Assembly (NCBI GenBank): GCA_035570055.1
Contig: DATMLM010000069.1
Location: 120,426 to 184,425 of the forward strand
Reading direction: 5' to 3'
DNA length: 64,000 nucleotides
Origin: DASRDS01 sp035570055
Lineage (GTDB): Bacteria; Gemmatimonadota; Gemmatimonadetes; Gemmatimonadales; Gemmatimonadaceae
Shown piece by piece: positions 1 through 7,168 of this stretch. Position numbers and translations under genes: made by a program. Under the pieces are notes generated by a model. That model had not been told where the DNA came from, did not search any database, and saw only the letters and a program-made list of their open reading frames with translations. Within the stretch, counting starts at the first letter, position 1. The number at the start of each line of letters is the position of its first letter.

Positions 1-252
1 GCCGAGCGGGTCACGCCCCCGCCGGAAGACCTTCCGTTCGTTCCACCGCGTCTCACCTTTCCTCAACCCATCATGTCCCGTCCACGCGACCGCGTACTCA
101 ACAATCTCGACGAGATGTACCGCGAGGCCTTCGACCGCGCGAAGATCAGCGGCGATCAGAATCAGATGACGACCTTGGACTTTGCGTATCGGAGAGAGCA
201 GCTCTACTTCGAGATTCTGCTCGACATCAGGGATGCGATGGAGCGTCGCTAG
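1..252 (+). CDS. Hypothetical protein, probably 5'-truncated by the window edge
   Basis: The frame is open from base 1 to the stop at 250-252. An internal ATG at 73 would give a 59-residue protein, but no purine-rich ribosome binding site precedes it and the frame stays open to the edge, so the gene probably begins outside the window. The visible part is charged and helical, with stretches such as RVLNNLDEMYREAFDRA and YRREQLYFEILLDIRDA, which look like amphipathic helices. No signal peptide, membrane segment or known motif is visible. The 3' end overlaps the convergent ferredoxin gene by 26 bases. Function unknown. Confidence 0.5.
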   Translation, partial: AERVTPPPEDLPFVPPRLTFPQPIMSRPRDRVLNNLDEMYREAFDRAKISGDQNQMTTLDFAYRREQLYFEILLDIRDAMERR

Positions 253-577
253 CCTGTTCCATCCGATGAAACACGGCATCCTCGACGATGCGCCCGTGCT
301 TCAAGTGCTCGACGACGATGCGCTCGAGGAGCGCGGGGGTCACGTGCGCGTACCAGATGCCTTCGGGGTACACCACCACGATCGGACCACCCGCGCAGAC
401 GCCGAGGCATGGCGTTTCGCCACGCTTGACCCGCGTGGGCCCGAACAAGAGACCCTCTCGCTCCAGCAGCTTCGCCAGTTCGGCATAGATCGCGCGGCCT
501 TTTCGATCCGGCGAACAAAACCCGCCCGTGCAGACGAGCACGTGGCGGGTGTAGGGATACAGAATTGGCTCGGGCAC
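227..577 (-). CDS. (2Fe-2S) ferredoxin domain protein, thioredoxin-like fold
   Basis: This 116-residue protein is a small soluble thioredoxin-like 2Fe-2S ferredoxin. The cysteine pattern is typical: an N-terminal CTGGFC pair near residues 16-21 and a second pair in CLGVC near residues 57-61, followed by the hydrophobic GGPIVVVYPEG strand. Related domains occur in stand-alone shuttle ferredoxins and in the hydrogenase and NADH dehydrogenase 24-kDa subunits, and they carry single electrons in the cytoplasm. Start ATG at 577 lies 31 bases from the divergent gene at 609. The partner oxidoreductase is not evident here, so the physiological role is open. Confidence 0.82.
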   Translation of the reverse strand: MPEPILYPYTRHVLVCTGGFCSPDRKGRAIYAELAKLLEREGLLFGPTRVKRGETPCLGVCAGGPIVVVYPEGIWYAHVTPALLERIVVEHLKHGRIVEDAVFHRMEQASDAPSHP

Positions 578-608
578 AAACGGAACTTAACCGAGCGCGG
601 AGGCGACC

Positions 609-1160
609 GTGGGTGACAGCACACCAGCCAAAGAGACCCGAATTGTCATACTCGGCTTCATCGGCCTCGCCGTTCTGATCGTGGGGTATTGCGGAGTCAA
701 AGCGGTGCAGTTCGGGCGCACGGCATATGGCCTCGCGCGCCGCGAAGGCGCCTCCCTCAAGAGCCGAATGGACACCACGTTCCACGTGCAAGACGGATCG
801 GCGGTGTATCTGGACAACACCTCCATCGCACCCATCGCCAAGGTGGTCCTCATACACGGCGACACCGGGTTGACGTCACAAAACACGGGCGCCGTCGAAA
901 GCACGATGGTGGCCGCCCTCCGCCACGAGATGGTGATGTACACTGCCGGTGTTCCGACCGATTCCGCGGCGGCGGCGCGGGTCGCGGCCATGCGACCGGT
1001 ATATGGCCTGATGCACGGGCGGTACGATGGCGCCGACCCAGTGCGCGTCGATATCACGTCGGGGGTGTTCCCCGCGGTGGGCAAGTTGCCCGACGGGATG
1101 CTCATGATCCAGCGGCGCCGGGAGGGGATCCCGCTGTACCTGACCCCCACACCGCACTGA
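609..1160 (+). CDS. Hypothetical membrane-anchored protein
   Basis: GTG start; 183 residues. A single hydrophobic segment near residues 11-30 (VILGFIGLAVLIVGYCGV) suggests an N-terminal membrane anchor, with the rest outside the cytoplasm. The body is moderately polar with no catalytic or metal-binding motif that I recognise. Its last 59 bases overlap the 3' end of the convergent sedolisin gene. It is divergent from the ferredoxin, whose start lies 31 bases away. Function unknown; the anchor is seen in the sequence, the topology is inferred. Confidence 0.6.
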   Translation: MGDSTPAKETRIVILGFIGLAVLIVGYCGVKAVQFGRTAYGLARREGASLKSRMDTTFHVQDGSAVYLDNTSIAPIAKVVLIHGDTGLTSQNTGAVESTMVAALRHEMVMYTAGVPTDSAAAARVAAMRPVYGLMHGRYDGADPVRVDITSGVFPAVGKLPDGMLMIQRRREGIPLYLTPTPH

Positions 1161-2679
1161 GCAACGTCGAGCCGACCGGGACGCCGAGTCCCGTGCATGG
1201 ATCCCAGCCCGCGCCGGCGTTGTAGCCACCGTTGCCGCCCTGGGTGATGTCGCGGAATCCTCCGTTCGCCGAATACAGACGCGATACGAGATCGGTCAGG
1301 TGTTGGCCGCTCGCTTGCTGACAGCACGCGATGAGCGCGGCCCAGAGTGGCGCGACGGCGCTCGTGCCGCCGAGCACGAATGACGAGCCATCGACGACGA
1401 CGTTGTAGCCCGTCTCGGGGTCCGCGTCGGCGCTGACATCGGGCACGCCGCGGCCAGTGTGCTTGAAGGACGCGGTGGCTTTCGATTGCCATGAGGGTGT
1501 CGGGAATGTTGTCGAAAAGCCTCCGCCGGTCGCGCCCTCGTCGCTCGCGAGGTCATTCCAGACTGTCTCGGCGGGCGAGCCGTTTGATACGACCAAGCTC
1601 GTGCCACCGCAGCCGATCGCATTGGGGCTCGACGCGGGGAAGTCGACGTGGAGCGCGCCGTCGGTCACGCCATCAGTCGCGCCGCTGTCGCCAGCGGCAA
1701 CGCAGACCGAGACGCCAATGGCGACGGCTTCGGCGAACGCTTCGTCCATCGCCTGCTGCGCTTGCGCTGTCCAGGTGGACTCCGGGCCGCCCCAGCTGAT
1801 CGAGATCACGGTGGGCGTGTGCGTCGTGTCGTGCACGGCGGTCGTGACCGCGTCGAGAAATCCCTGGTCGGTGTTCGGCGCGAAGTACACGGCGATCGTC
1901 GCGGCGGGAGCGAGCGCGCCGGCGACTTCGATGTCGAGCATCACCTCGCCATCCGGGCCGTTGGCGTCGCCCGTCGGCGAGTTCGCTCCGCCGTCAACGC
2001 CGACCGGGACGACGGTTGGCTCGGCGATCGACAGGCCGTTGAAGTACGACTGGAGGTCGGACGCTTGGTAGCCTCCACCGAGCTCGATCAGGCCAATGCA
2101 TTGGCCGGCGCCGGTGGCTCCGCTCGGAAACTGGTAAACGCCGCCGAGCTTGGGTGCCGAGTAGCTCACTGCCGGCGTCGCGGCCGGTTGGCGGCGGATG
2201 CGAAAATGCGTGCGGGCTTGCGGGCGATTGTCTAGCCCGAAGACGCCCGTGACGACATCGGCCAGATTCGTCGGCACAACCACGCTTCCCGTGCGCTGAC
2301 GGAAGTCGCCTTGGGACGTCGTCACACACTGCAATGTGACGCCGAATGCTTTTTGGACGGCAGGGGCTGAACCGCTTAGAACGACCGTACGGCGAGCCAA
2401 GTCGACCTGGACGACCGTGAGCCCCGACGTATGCGCGAACGCCTCCACGGCTTGCGCGTCAGCCGGGCTGGCGCTGACGATCGCCGCGAGGGCGGCGCGG
2501 GACAGCGGCTTGGCGCCGCGGCGGCGCGGGCCACGTTTATAAATTCGGTCGGCCTTGTCGGGCGAGGCCGGGCGTAGGCGGACCGTGACCGTGATCGTTT
2601 CGCTCGGCACCAGCGGTCGTGGGTTCTGGGCACCCGGAATGGGAGGTCGGTCACTCCCCGGGACCATGTGATTGGGCAT
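1102..2679 (-). CDS. Sedolisin (S53) family serine-carboxyl peptidase, kumamolisin-like
   Basis: This 525-residue protein has the layout of a sedolisin, an acid-acting endopeptidase with a subtilisin fold. An N-terminal pro-domain (about 25-165) precedes the catalytic domain. The Glu/Asp pair is in GPDGEVMLDIE (E245, D249), the oxyanion Asp is in AAGDSG (D331), and the nucleophile is in GGTSAVAP (S440). A C-terminal aspartate/glycine-rich stretch (DITQGGNGGYNAGAGWDP) matches the family's calcium site. No classical signal peptide is visible, so export is inferred from the family. The ATG has a good GGGGAG ribosome binding site. It stands alone, divergent from the OsmC gene 26 bases away. Confidence 0.93.
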   Translation of the reverse strand: MPNHMVPGSDRPPIPGAQNPRPLVPSETITVTVRLRPASPDKADRIYKRGPRRRGAKPLSRAALAAIVSASPADAQAVEAFAHTSGLTVVQVDLARRTVVLSGSAPAVQKAFGVTLQCVTTSQGDFRQRTGSVVVPTNLADVVTGVFGLDNRPQARTHFRIRRQPAATPAVSYSAPKLGGVYQFPSGATGAGQCIGLIELGGGYQASDLQSYFNGLSIAEPTVVPVGVDGGANSPTGDANGPDGEVMLDIEVAGALAPAATIAVYFAPNTDQGFLDAVTTAVHDTTHTPTVISISWGGPESTWTAQAQQAMDEAFAEAVAIGVSVCVAAGDSGATDGVTDGALHVDFPASSPNAIGCGGTSLVVSNGSPAETVWNDLASDEGATGGGFSTTFPTPSWQSKATASFKHTGRGVPDVSADADPETGYNVVVDGSSFVLGGTSAVAPLWAALIACCQQASGQHLTDLVSRLYSANGGFRDITQGGNGGYNAGAGWDPCTGLGVPVGSTLLSAVWGSGTAGSPPGAAGS

Positions 2680-2705
2680 TGTACTCCCCTTTACGTTTCG
2701 AATAT

Positions 2706-3143
2706 ATGAAACCTCCCGTAAACCTCCGCATCACTTGGGCCGGCGGATCGAAATTCGACGGCGGGCGGCCTGGACGGCCGACGGCGCGCATGGATGGCAG
2801 CGGCGAGACAGGGCCAAGCCCCGTTGACACGCTGGTGAACGCCTTGGCCGGGTGCTCGGCGGTCGATGTCGTCGATATTCTGACCAAGCGCCGGACGCCG
2901 CCCGAAGCGCTCTATATCGACGCGCACGCCGAGCGGGCGGATGCGATCCCGGCACGGGTGACGAGCGCGCGGCTCGATTTTCACATCACGGGAGCGGGAA
3001 TCGATCGGGAGAACGCGGAACGGGCGATCGAGCTCGCGATCGTCAAGTATTGCTCGGTACGCAACTCGCTAGATCCGGCGATCCCCGTCGAGTTCTCATT
3101 GACTCTGAACGGCGAGGCCGGGTCGGTACGGAAGGCGGCCTAG
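2706..3143 (+). CDS. OsmC family protein
   Basis: This 145-residue protein belongs to the OsmC/Ohr superfamily, whose members reduce organic hydroperoxides with two cysteines. The first cysteine lies in VNALAGCSAVDVVDIL (C50) and the second in VKYCSVRNSL (C116), the usual spacing for OsmC. I place the start at ATG 2706 because the N-terminal KPPVNLRITWAGG strand begins directly after it; a longer in-frame extension would run through the divergent promoter region. It is convergent with the zinc anti-sigma gene and touches it by 4 bases. Together with that redox-type sigma system it suggests a peroxide or thiol stress locus, though co-regulation is only inferred. Confidence 0.85.
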   Translation: MKPPVNLRITWAGGSKFDGGRPGRPTARMDGSGETGPSPVDTLVNALAGCSAVDVVDILTKRRTPPEALYIDAHAERADAIPARVTSARLDFHITGAGIDRENAERAIELAIVKYCSVRNSLDPAIPVEFSLTLNGEAGSVRKAA

Positions 3144-3427
3144 GCCGTCGCCGAAAAACCCGCGGACCGAAGGGCGTTGAGCACGCGGCCCCGGAGCTCA
3201 TGGGGCGCGCACCGCGTGCACCGGCAATCCGACAGGGCATCGAGAAACGCTTTCTCGAAATCGTATTGCGGGTAGCAGGACGAACACAGCGCGAGGTGCT
3301 GGCGGATCAGCACCGTGGTTTCCTCGCTGAGCTCACCGTCGAGGTATTCCCAGAGTTGCTCGAGAACGACCCGGCAGTCGAGCGGGCCGCAGTCGTGGTT
3401 GTGGGTGGAAGAATTCTGCTCACTCAT
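3140..3427 (-). CDS. RsrA-like zinc-binding anti-sigma factor
   Basis: This 95-residue cytoplasmic protein has the zinc anti-sigma (ZAS) signature HxxxCxxC in RQHLALCSSC (H44, C48, C51). It also has extra cysteines: C13 and C18 near the N-terminus and a C68/C70/C73 cluster. Family members such as RsrA hold the sigma factor when reduced, and release it when disulfide formation expels zinc. I chose the ATG at 3427, which overlaps the end of the sigma gene by 8 bases; a longer frame to 3562 would lie inside the sigma coding region. No membrane segment is present, unlike the second anti-sigma at 34.6 kb. The thiol switch is inferred from the cysteine pattern. Confidence 0.82.
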   Translation of the reverse strand: MSEQNSSTHNHDCGPLDCRVVLEQLWEYLDGELSEETTVLIRQHLALCSSCYPQYDFEKAFLDALSDCRCTRCAPHELRGRVLNALRSAGFSATA

Positions 3428-4025
3428 GAGTGGCGGGACTGGCGTCCTCCGGACGCGTTTTCGCGGTCGCGAACCCGGCATCGCGCGCGTAATTCGCGAG
3501 CATCGATTGCAAGAGTCGACGCCCACGAAAGAGGCGGGATCGGACCGTGCCGATGGGCACACCGAGAATTGCCGATGCGGCTTCGTAGGATTGGTCTTCG
3601 ACGTCGACGAGCATCACGGCCGACCGGAATGGCTCCTGGAGCCTGTCGAGGGCATTCGAGAGCGCCGGCGCGAGGTCGAGGCGGGTCAGAATGCGCTCGT
3701 CGCCGCTGACGGCGCCGTCATTCTGGCCGACGTTATGGGCCACCGCTTCCACGTCGCCATCCTCCAGTTCGACCTGGTGGCGGGCGCGTTCGCGGGTGCG
3801 CAGGAAGGCGTTACGACAGATGGTGAAGAGCCAGCGGCGGGCGTCGCTTCCGCGCTCGAACGTGTGCCACGAGCGATACGCGCGGAGAAAGGTTTCCTGA
3901 ACGACGTCGTCGGCATCGGCTTCATTTCGGGTCAGGGACAGCGCGAATCGGTAGACGTCGTCGAGCCACGGCAGGGCCTCCTGCTCGAAACTACGGTCAT
4001 ATTCGAGCTGTTCCTCGGGCGTCAT
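3420..4025 (-). CDS. ECF RNA polymerase sigma factor, SigR/RpoE type
   Basis: This 201-residue ECF sigma factor has region 2 at about residues 25-95, with DADDVVQETFLRAYRSW (core and -10 contact) and RRWLFTICRNAFL. Region 4 is at about 125-190, including YEAASAILGVPIGTVRSRLFRGR, the helix-turn-helix that reads the -35 element. The insertion between regions 2 and 4 and the downstream zinc anti-sigma factor resemble the SigR/SigH redox group. The gene is divergent from pqqB with a 172-base gap, and its stop overlaps the anti-sigma start. Disulfide stress as the inducing signal is an inference from the partner protein. Confidence 0.9.
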   Translation of the reverse strand: MTPEEQLEYDRSFEQEALPWLDDVYRFALSLTRNEADADDVVQETFLRAYRSWHTFERGSDARRWLFTICRNAFLRTRERARHQVELEDGDVEAVAHNVGQNDGAVSGDERILTRLDLAPALSNALDRLQEPFRSAVMLVDVEDQSYEAASAILGVPIGTVRSRLFRGRRLLQSMLANYARDAGFATAKTRPEDASPATHE

Positions 4026-4058
4026 TCAGCGAAAGCTAGCACGTTTGCAAGTCTTTGG

Positions 4059-4086
4059 TTCCCGACACGGCTGCGCCGGTCGGGAA
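4059..4086. promoter_or_regulatory. Inverted repeat with GGGAA motifs in the sigma/pqqB divergent region
   Basis: TTCCCGAC (4059-4066) and GTCGGGAA (4079-4086) form a perfect 8-base inverted repeat with a 12-base spacer. It places GGGAA, the usual core of ECF -35 elements, on both strands facing outward. On the minus strand GGGAACC is followed at a plausible distance by CGTGC just before the sigma gene, so it could be an autoregulated promoter with a very short leader. A protein operator or a simple hairpin are alternatives. Confidence 0.35.
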
Positions 4087-4197
4087 AAGGGGGGCGAGCG
4101 CCTTCCGGCCACGCCTCCCCGCTTTGTTTCGTAAATGCCGACTTTCGGTCGCTCCGGCTAGTATTGGGTGCAATATGTCCTGTTGCTCGGCTCCCAG

Positions 4198-5097
4198 ATG
4201 AGAGTTGTCCTGCTCGGCACGGCCGCGGGCGGTGGGTTTCCTCAATGGAATTGCTTCTGCCCGACGTGCCGGGTCGCGCGGGAGACGCCGGCGCGGGCGC
4301 ACCCGCGATCGCAGTCGTCGATGGCGGTGAGTGCTGACGGCGAGCGGTGGTATCTGTGTAATGCGTCGCCGGACGTCAGGGATCAGCTCCGGTGGCTCAC
4401 GCGGGGCGTAATGCCGGCCAAAGGAACGTACCGCCACGTTCCGATCGAGGCCGTCATACTGACAGACGCCGAGCTCGACCATACGCTGGGTGTGGCGCTG
4501 CTACGCGAGGCGCGGAAACTCACGGTGTATTCGACCGAGGCGGTCGAGGACGTTCTCACACACGACTCTTGTCTCTTGCCGACGACTCGCGCGTTCGCCG
4601 ACGTCACCGTTTCGCGATTGGCCCTCGGCACGGAGGTACCGCTCGATGGTGGTCTCACCGTCGAGGCGTTCTCTGTGCCCGGTGATCCGCCACGATTCGC
4701 GCGAGAGTCGCGTGCGGGGCATACCGTAGGACTCGTCGTGCGGGAAACGGCGACGAAGAAGAGCGTCGCGTTTGCGCCCGGGTGTGGGGCGATCGATGAC
4801 GACGTGCGGAAGCGAGTGGCAAGCGCCGATCTCGTGTTGTTCGACGGCACGTTCTGGACGGACGACGAATTGATCGCGCTCGGCATCTCATCGTCGACAG
4901 CACGAGCCATGGGGCACGTGCCGATTTCAGGGTCCGGTGGAAGCCTCGAAGCGCTGAGCGCGCTCACCGCGGCGCGGCGCGTCTATACGCATATCAATAA
5001 CTCGAACCCGATCCTGATAGAGGATTCCCCTGAGCGACGCGCCGTCATTGATGCGGGCTTGATCGTCGGAACCGACGGGGCAGAGTTCCTGGTCTAA
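4198..5097 (+). CDS. pqqB: Pyrroloquinoline quinone biosynthesis protein PqqB
   Basis: This 299-residue metallo-beta-lactamase-fold protein is needed for the late steps of PQQ formation, probably hydroxylation of the tyrosine-derived intermediate. The diagnostic N-terminus MRVVLLGTAAGGGFPQWNC is followed by CPTC, the family's zinc-binding cysteines. A frame-compatible GTG at 4168 would add ten residues, but known PqqB proteins begin at this glycine-rich strand, so ATG 4198 is preferred. First gene of a long plus-strand operon; pqqC follows after 16 bases. Confidence 0.95.
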   Translation: MRVVLLGTAAGGGFPQWNCFCPTCRVARETPARAHPRSQSSMAVSADGERWYLCNASPDVRDQLRWLTRGVMPAKGTYRHVPIEAVILTDAELDHTLGVALLREARKLTVYSTEAVEDVLTHDSCLLPTTRAFADVTVSRLALGTEVPLDGGLTVEAFSVPGDPPRFARESRAGHTVGLVVRETATKKSVAFAPGCGAIDDDVRKRVASADLVLFDGTFWTDDELIALGISSSTARAMGHVPISGSGGSLEALSALTAARRVYTHINNSNPILIEDSPERRAVIDAGLIVGTDGAEFLV

Positions 5098-5113
5098 AGG
5101 GTATATTTCAGAA

Positions 5114-5842
5114 ATGGCGACCCTCTCGGCGCCACCGCCGCCGCCGATCCCATCTCTGGACCGCCCGCTCGCGCCCGACGAGCTGTGCAACGCCATGCGA
5201 GCGTTCAGCACGTCGTACTACCGCGTGCACCCGTTCCACCAGATGATGTCGGCGGGCACGCTCTCCAAGCGCCAACTCCAGGGTTGGGTCGCGAATCGGC
5301 TCGCCTATCAGCGCGCGATCCCTCGCAAGGACGCGGCGATCATCTCGAATTGTCCCGACGGCGACGTGCGCCGCATGTGGATGCAGCGCATCGTCGATCA
5401 CGACGGAACGACGCCGGGATCGGGCGGCATCGAGCTCTGGATCACGCTCGGCGAAGCGCTCGGCGTGCCCCGCGACGAGATGGACGATGAGCGGCACGTG
5501 CTTCCCGGCGTGCGCATGGCGGCCGAAGCGTACGTGACATTTTGCAAGACGCACCATTGGGTCGAGTCCGTGGCGAGCTCGCTCACGGAGCTCTTCGCGC
5601 CGTCGCTCATGAACGAGCGGCTGGCGGCGTTCCCCAAGCACTATCCGTGGGTCGATCAGACCGGGCTCGAATATTTTCGGGGCCGGCTGGTGCAGGCGCC
5701 GCGCGACAGCGCGCAGGGACTCGACATCGTGACGCAGCATTGCACGACGGTCGAATGGCAACGGCGTGCGTTTCAGGCGCTCGCGTTCAAGATCGAGATG
5801 CTGTGGGTCATGATCGACACGATCCACCATGCGTACGCGTGA
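5114..5842 (+). CDS. pqqC: Pyrroloquinoline-quinone synthase PqqC
   Basis: PqqC carries out the final step, ring closure and oxidation of AHQQ to PQQ with molecular oxygen and no metal. The 242-residue all-helical protein shows the conserved core SYYRVHPFHQMMSAG, GWVANRLAYQRAIPRKDAAI, the RRMWMQRIVDHDG stretch and the KHYPWVDQTGLEYFRGRL region. Length matches the family, apart from a short proline-rich N-terminus. Its stop TGA overlaps the GTG start of pqqD. Confidence 0.96.
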   Translation: MATLSAPPPPPIPSLDRPLAPDELCNAMRAFSTSYYRVHPFHQMMSAGTLSKRQLQGWVANRLAYQRAIPRKDAAIISNCPDGDVRRMWMQRIVDHDGTTPGSGGIELWITLGEALGVPRDEMDDERHVLPGVRMAAEAYVTFCKTHHWVESVASSLTELFAPSLMNERLAAFPKHYPWVDQTGLEYFRGRLVQAPRDSAQGLDIVTQHCTTVEWQRRAFQALAFKIEMLWVMIDTIHHAYA

Positions 5843-6099
5843 ACGACGTGAAGCCGAGATTGTGGCGACTGGCCAGGGTCGATTTCGATCCCGTGCGACA
5901 GCGACCCGTTCTGCTGTATCCGGAGGGCGCTATGCTCCTCAATGAGACTGGCGCGGAGATCCTCTCGCTGTGCGATGGGCAAAGAACCGTCGACGACATC
6001 GGCGCGGTGTTGAGCGCGAAGTATGGCGCCGACGTGACCAAAGACGTCGCGGACTACCTCTCGGCGCTCGTCGAGCGGGAGCTGGTGGTCGATGCCTAA
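5839..6099 (+). CDS. pqqD: PQQ biosynthesis peptide chaperone PqqD
   Basis: PqqD is an 86-residue RiPP recognition element that binds the PqqA precursor and hands it to PqqE. The sequence shows the winged-helix pattern: FDPVRQRPVLLYPEGAMLLN, then ETGAEILSLCDGQRTVDDI and a C-terminal helix. The start is GTG 5839, sharing GTGA with the pqqC stop; larger readings of the frame run back through pqqC and are rejected. The last 8 bases overlap pqqE, fitting tight coupling of the two partners. Confidence 0.93.
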   Translation: MNDVKPRLWRLARVDFDPVRQRPVLLYPEGAMLLNETGAEILSLCDGQRTVDDIGAVLSAKYGADVTKDVADYLSALVERELVVDA

Positions 6100-7168
6100 G
6101 CCGCCCACCACGCTCTTGGCGGAGCTGACGTATCGGTGTCCGCTCCACTGCCCCTATTGCTCGAATCCCGTCGACTTGGCCCGCGCCGCGGCCGAGCTCT
6201 CGACGGACGATTGGAAGCGCGTGCTGTCGGAGGCACGGGCGCTGGGCGTGTTGCAGCTCGGACTCTCTGGTGGCGAGCCGATGCTGCGCAAAGACCTCGA
6301 GGAGATTATCGAGCACGCGCACGGCGTTGGGCTCTATTCGACGCTCGTGACGTCGGGCCTTGGGCTGACCCCGCCCAGGGCAAGACGACTACGAGACGCC
6401 GGTCTCGAGCACGTGCAGATCTCGTTTCAGGATTCGGATCCTGGAGTGGCCGAGCATATCGCTGGCATCAAGTCGGTCGACAAGAAGCGGGCGGCGGCGG
6501 CCCTCGTCAAAGACCTCGGCTTTGCGTTCACCGTGAACGTCGTGCTCCATCGCGCGAATCTCGATCATATCGGTGAGATCATCGAGCTCGCGGCCTCGCT
6601 CGGCGCTGACCGGCTGGAGTTGGCGAACACGCAATACTATGGCTGGGCCTACGAGAATCGCGCGGCGTTGATCCCGACGAAGGAGCAGCTCGACGCGGCC
6701 GAGCCGATGGTCGATGCGGCTGTGCGCCGCTATCGCGGGCGCATGCAGATTGTGTATGTCTTGCCGGACTACTATCAGCAGTATCCCAAACCCTGCATGG
6801 GCGGATGGGGCAACGTGTATATCGTCGTGGCCCCCGACGGGCGCGTGTTGCCTTGTCAGGCAGCGTGGCAGATCGAGTCGCTCGCGTTCGATAACGTGCG
6901 GGAGAAGTCGCTCCAGTGGATTTGGGAGCAGTCGGAGGCGTTCCGGGCGTTTCGCGGGGACGAGTGGATGCGTGAACCCTGCCGGAGTTGCGAGCGGAAG
7001 CATCTCGACTTCGGCGGTTGCCGCTGTCAGGCGTTCCAACTGACCGGGGATGCCCGTAACGCGGACCCCGTGTGCATCAAGAGCCCCCAGCATCACCTGA
7101 TCGATATCTCGGCAGGCGATGTCCCGTATCGGTATCGCGTATTCGAACATGAAGCCGCCCGCACCTGA
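6092..7168 (+). CDS. pqqE: Radical SAM enzyme PqqE
   Basis: PqqE forms the Glu-Tyr carbon-carbon cross-link in PqqA, the first committed step of PQQ synthesis. The 358-residue protein has the radical SAM motif CPLHCPYC (C16, C20, C23), the SAM-binding GGEPMLR, and a C-terminal SPASM region. That region has the cysteines in PKPCMGGWG, LPCQAAW, EPCRSCERKHLDFGGCRCQAF and DPVCIKS that hold auxiliary clusters. It overlaps pqqD by 8 bases and the downstream kinase by 20. Its substrate peptide PqqA is not encoded nearby. Confidence 0.96.
   Translation: MPKPPTTLLAELTYRCPLHCPYCSNPVDLARAAAELSTDDWKRVLSEARALGVLQLGLSGGEPMLRKDLEEIIEHAHGVGLYSTLVTSGLGLTPPRARRLRDAGLEHVQISFQDSDPGVAEHIAGIKSVDKKRAAAALVKDLGFAFTVNVVLHRANLDHIGEIIELAASLGADRLELANTQYYGWAYENRAALIPTKEQLDAAEPMVDAAVRRYRGRMQIVYVLPDYYQQYPKPCMGGWGNVYIVVAPDGRVLPCQAAWQIESLAFDNVREKSLQWIWEQSEAFRAFRGDEWMREPCRSCERKHLDFGGCRCQAFQLTGDARNADPVCIKSPQHHLIDISAGDVPYRYRVFEHEAART

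Noticed and set aside
4168..4197. GTG start ten codons upstream of pqqB
   Set aside because: The added residues have no counterpart in PqqB proteins, and the family N-terminus begins exactly at ATG 4198.
4026..4197. Eight-codon frame from the ATG at 4136 as a possible pqqA
   Set aside because: The peptide MPTFGRSG has neither Glu nor Tyr, which are needed for cross-linking by PqqE.
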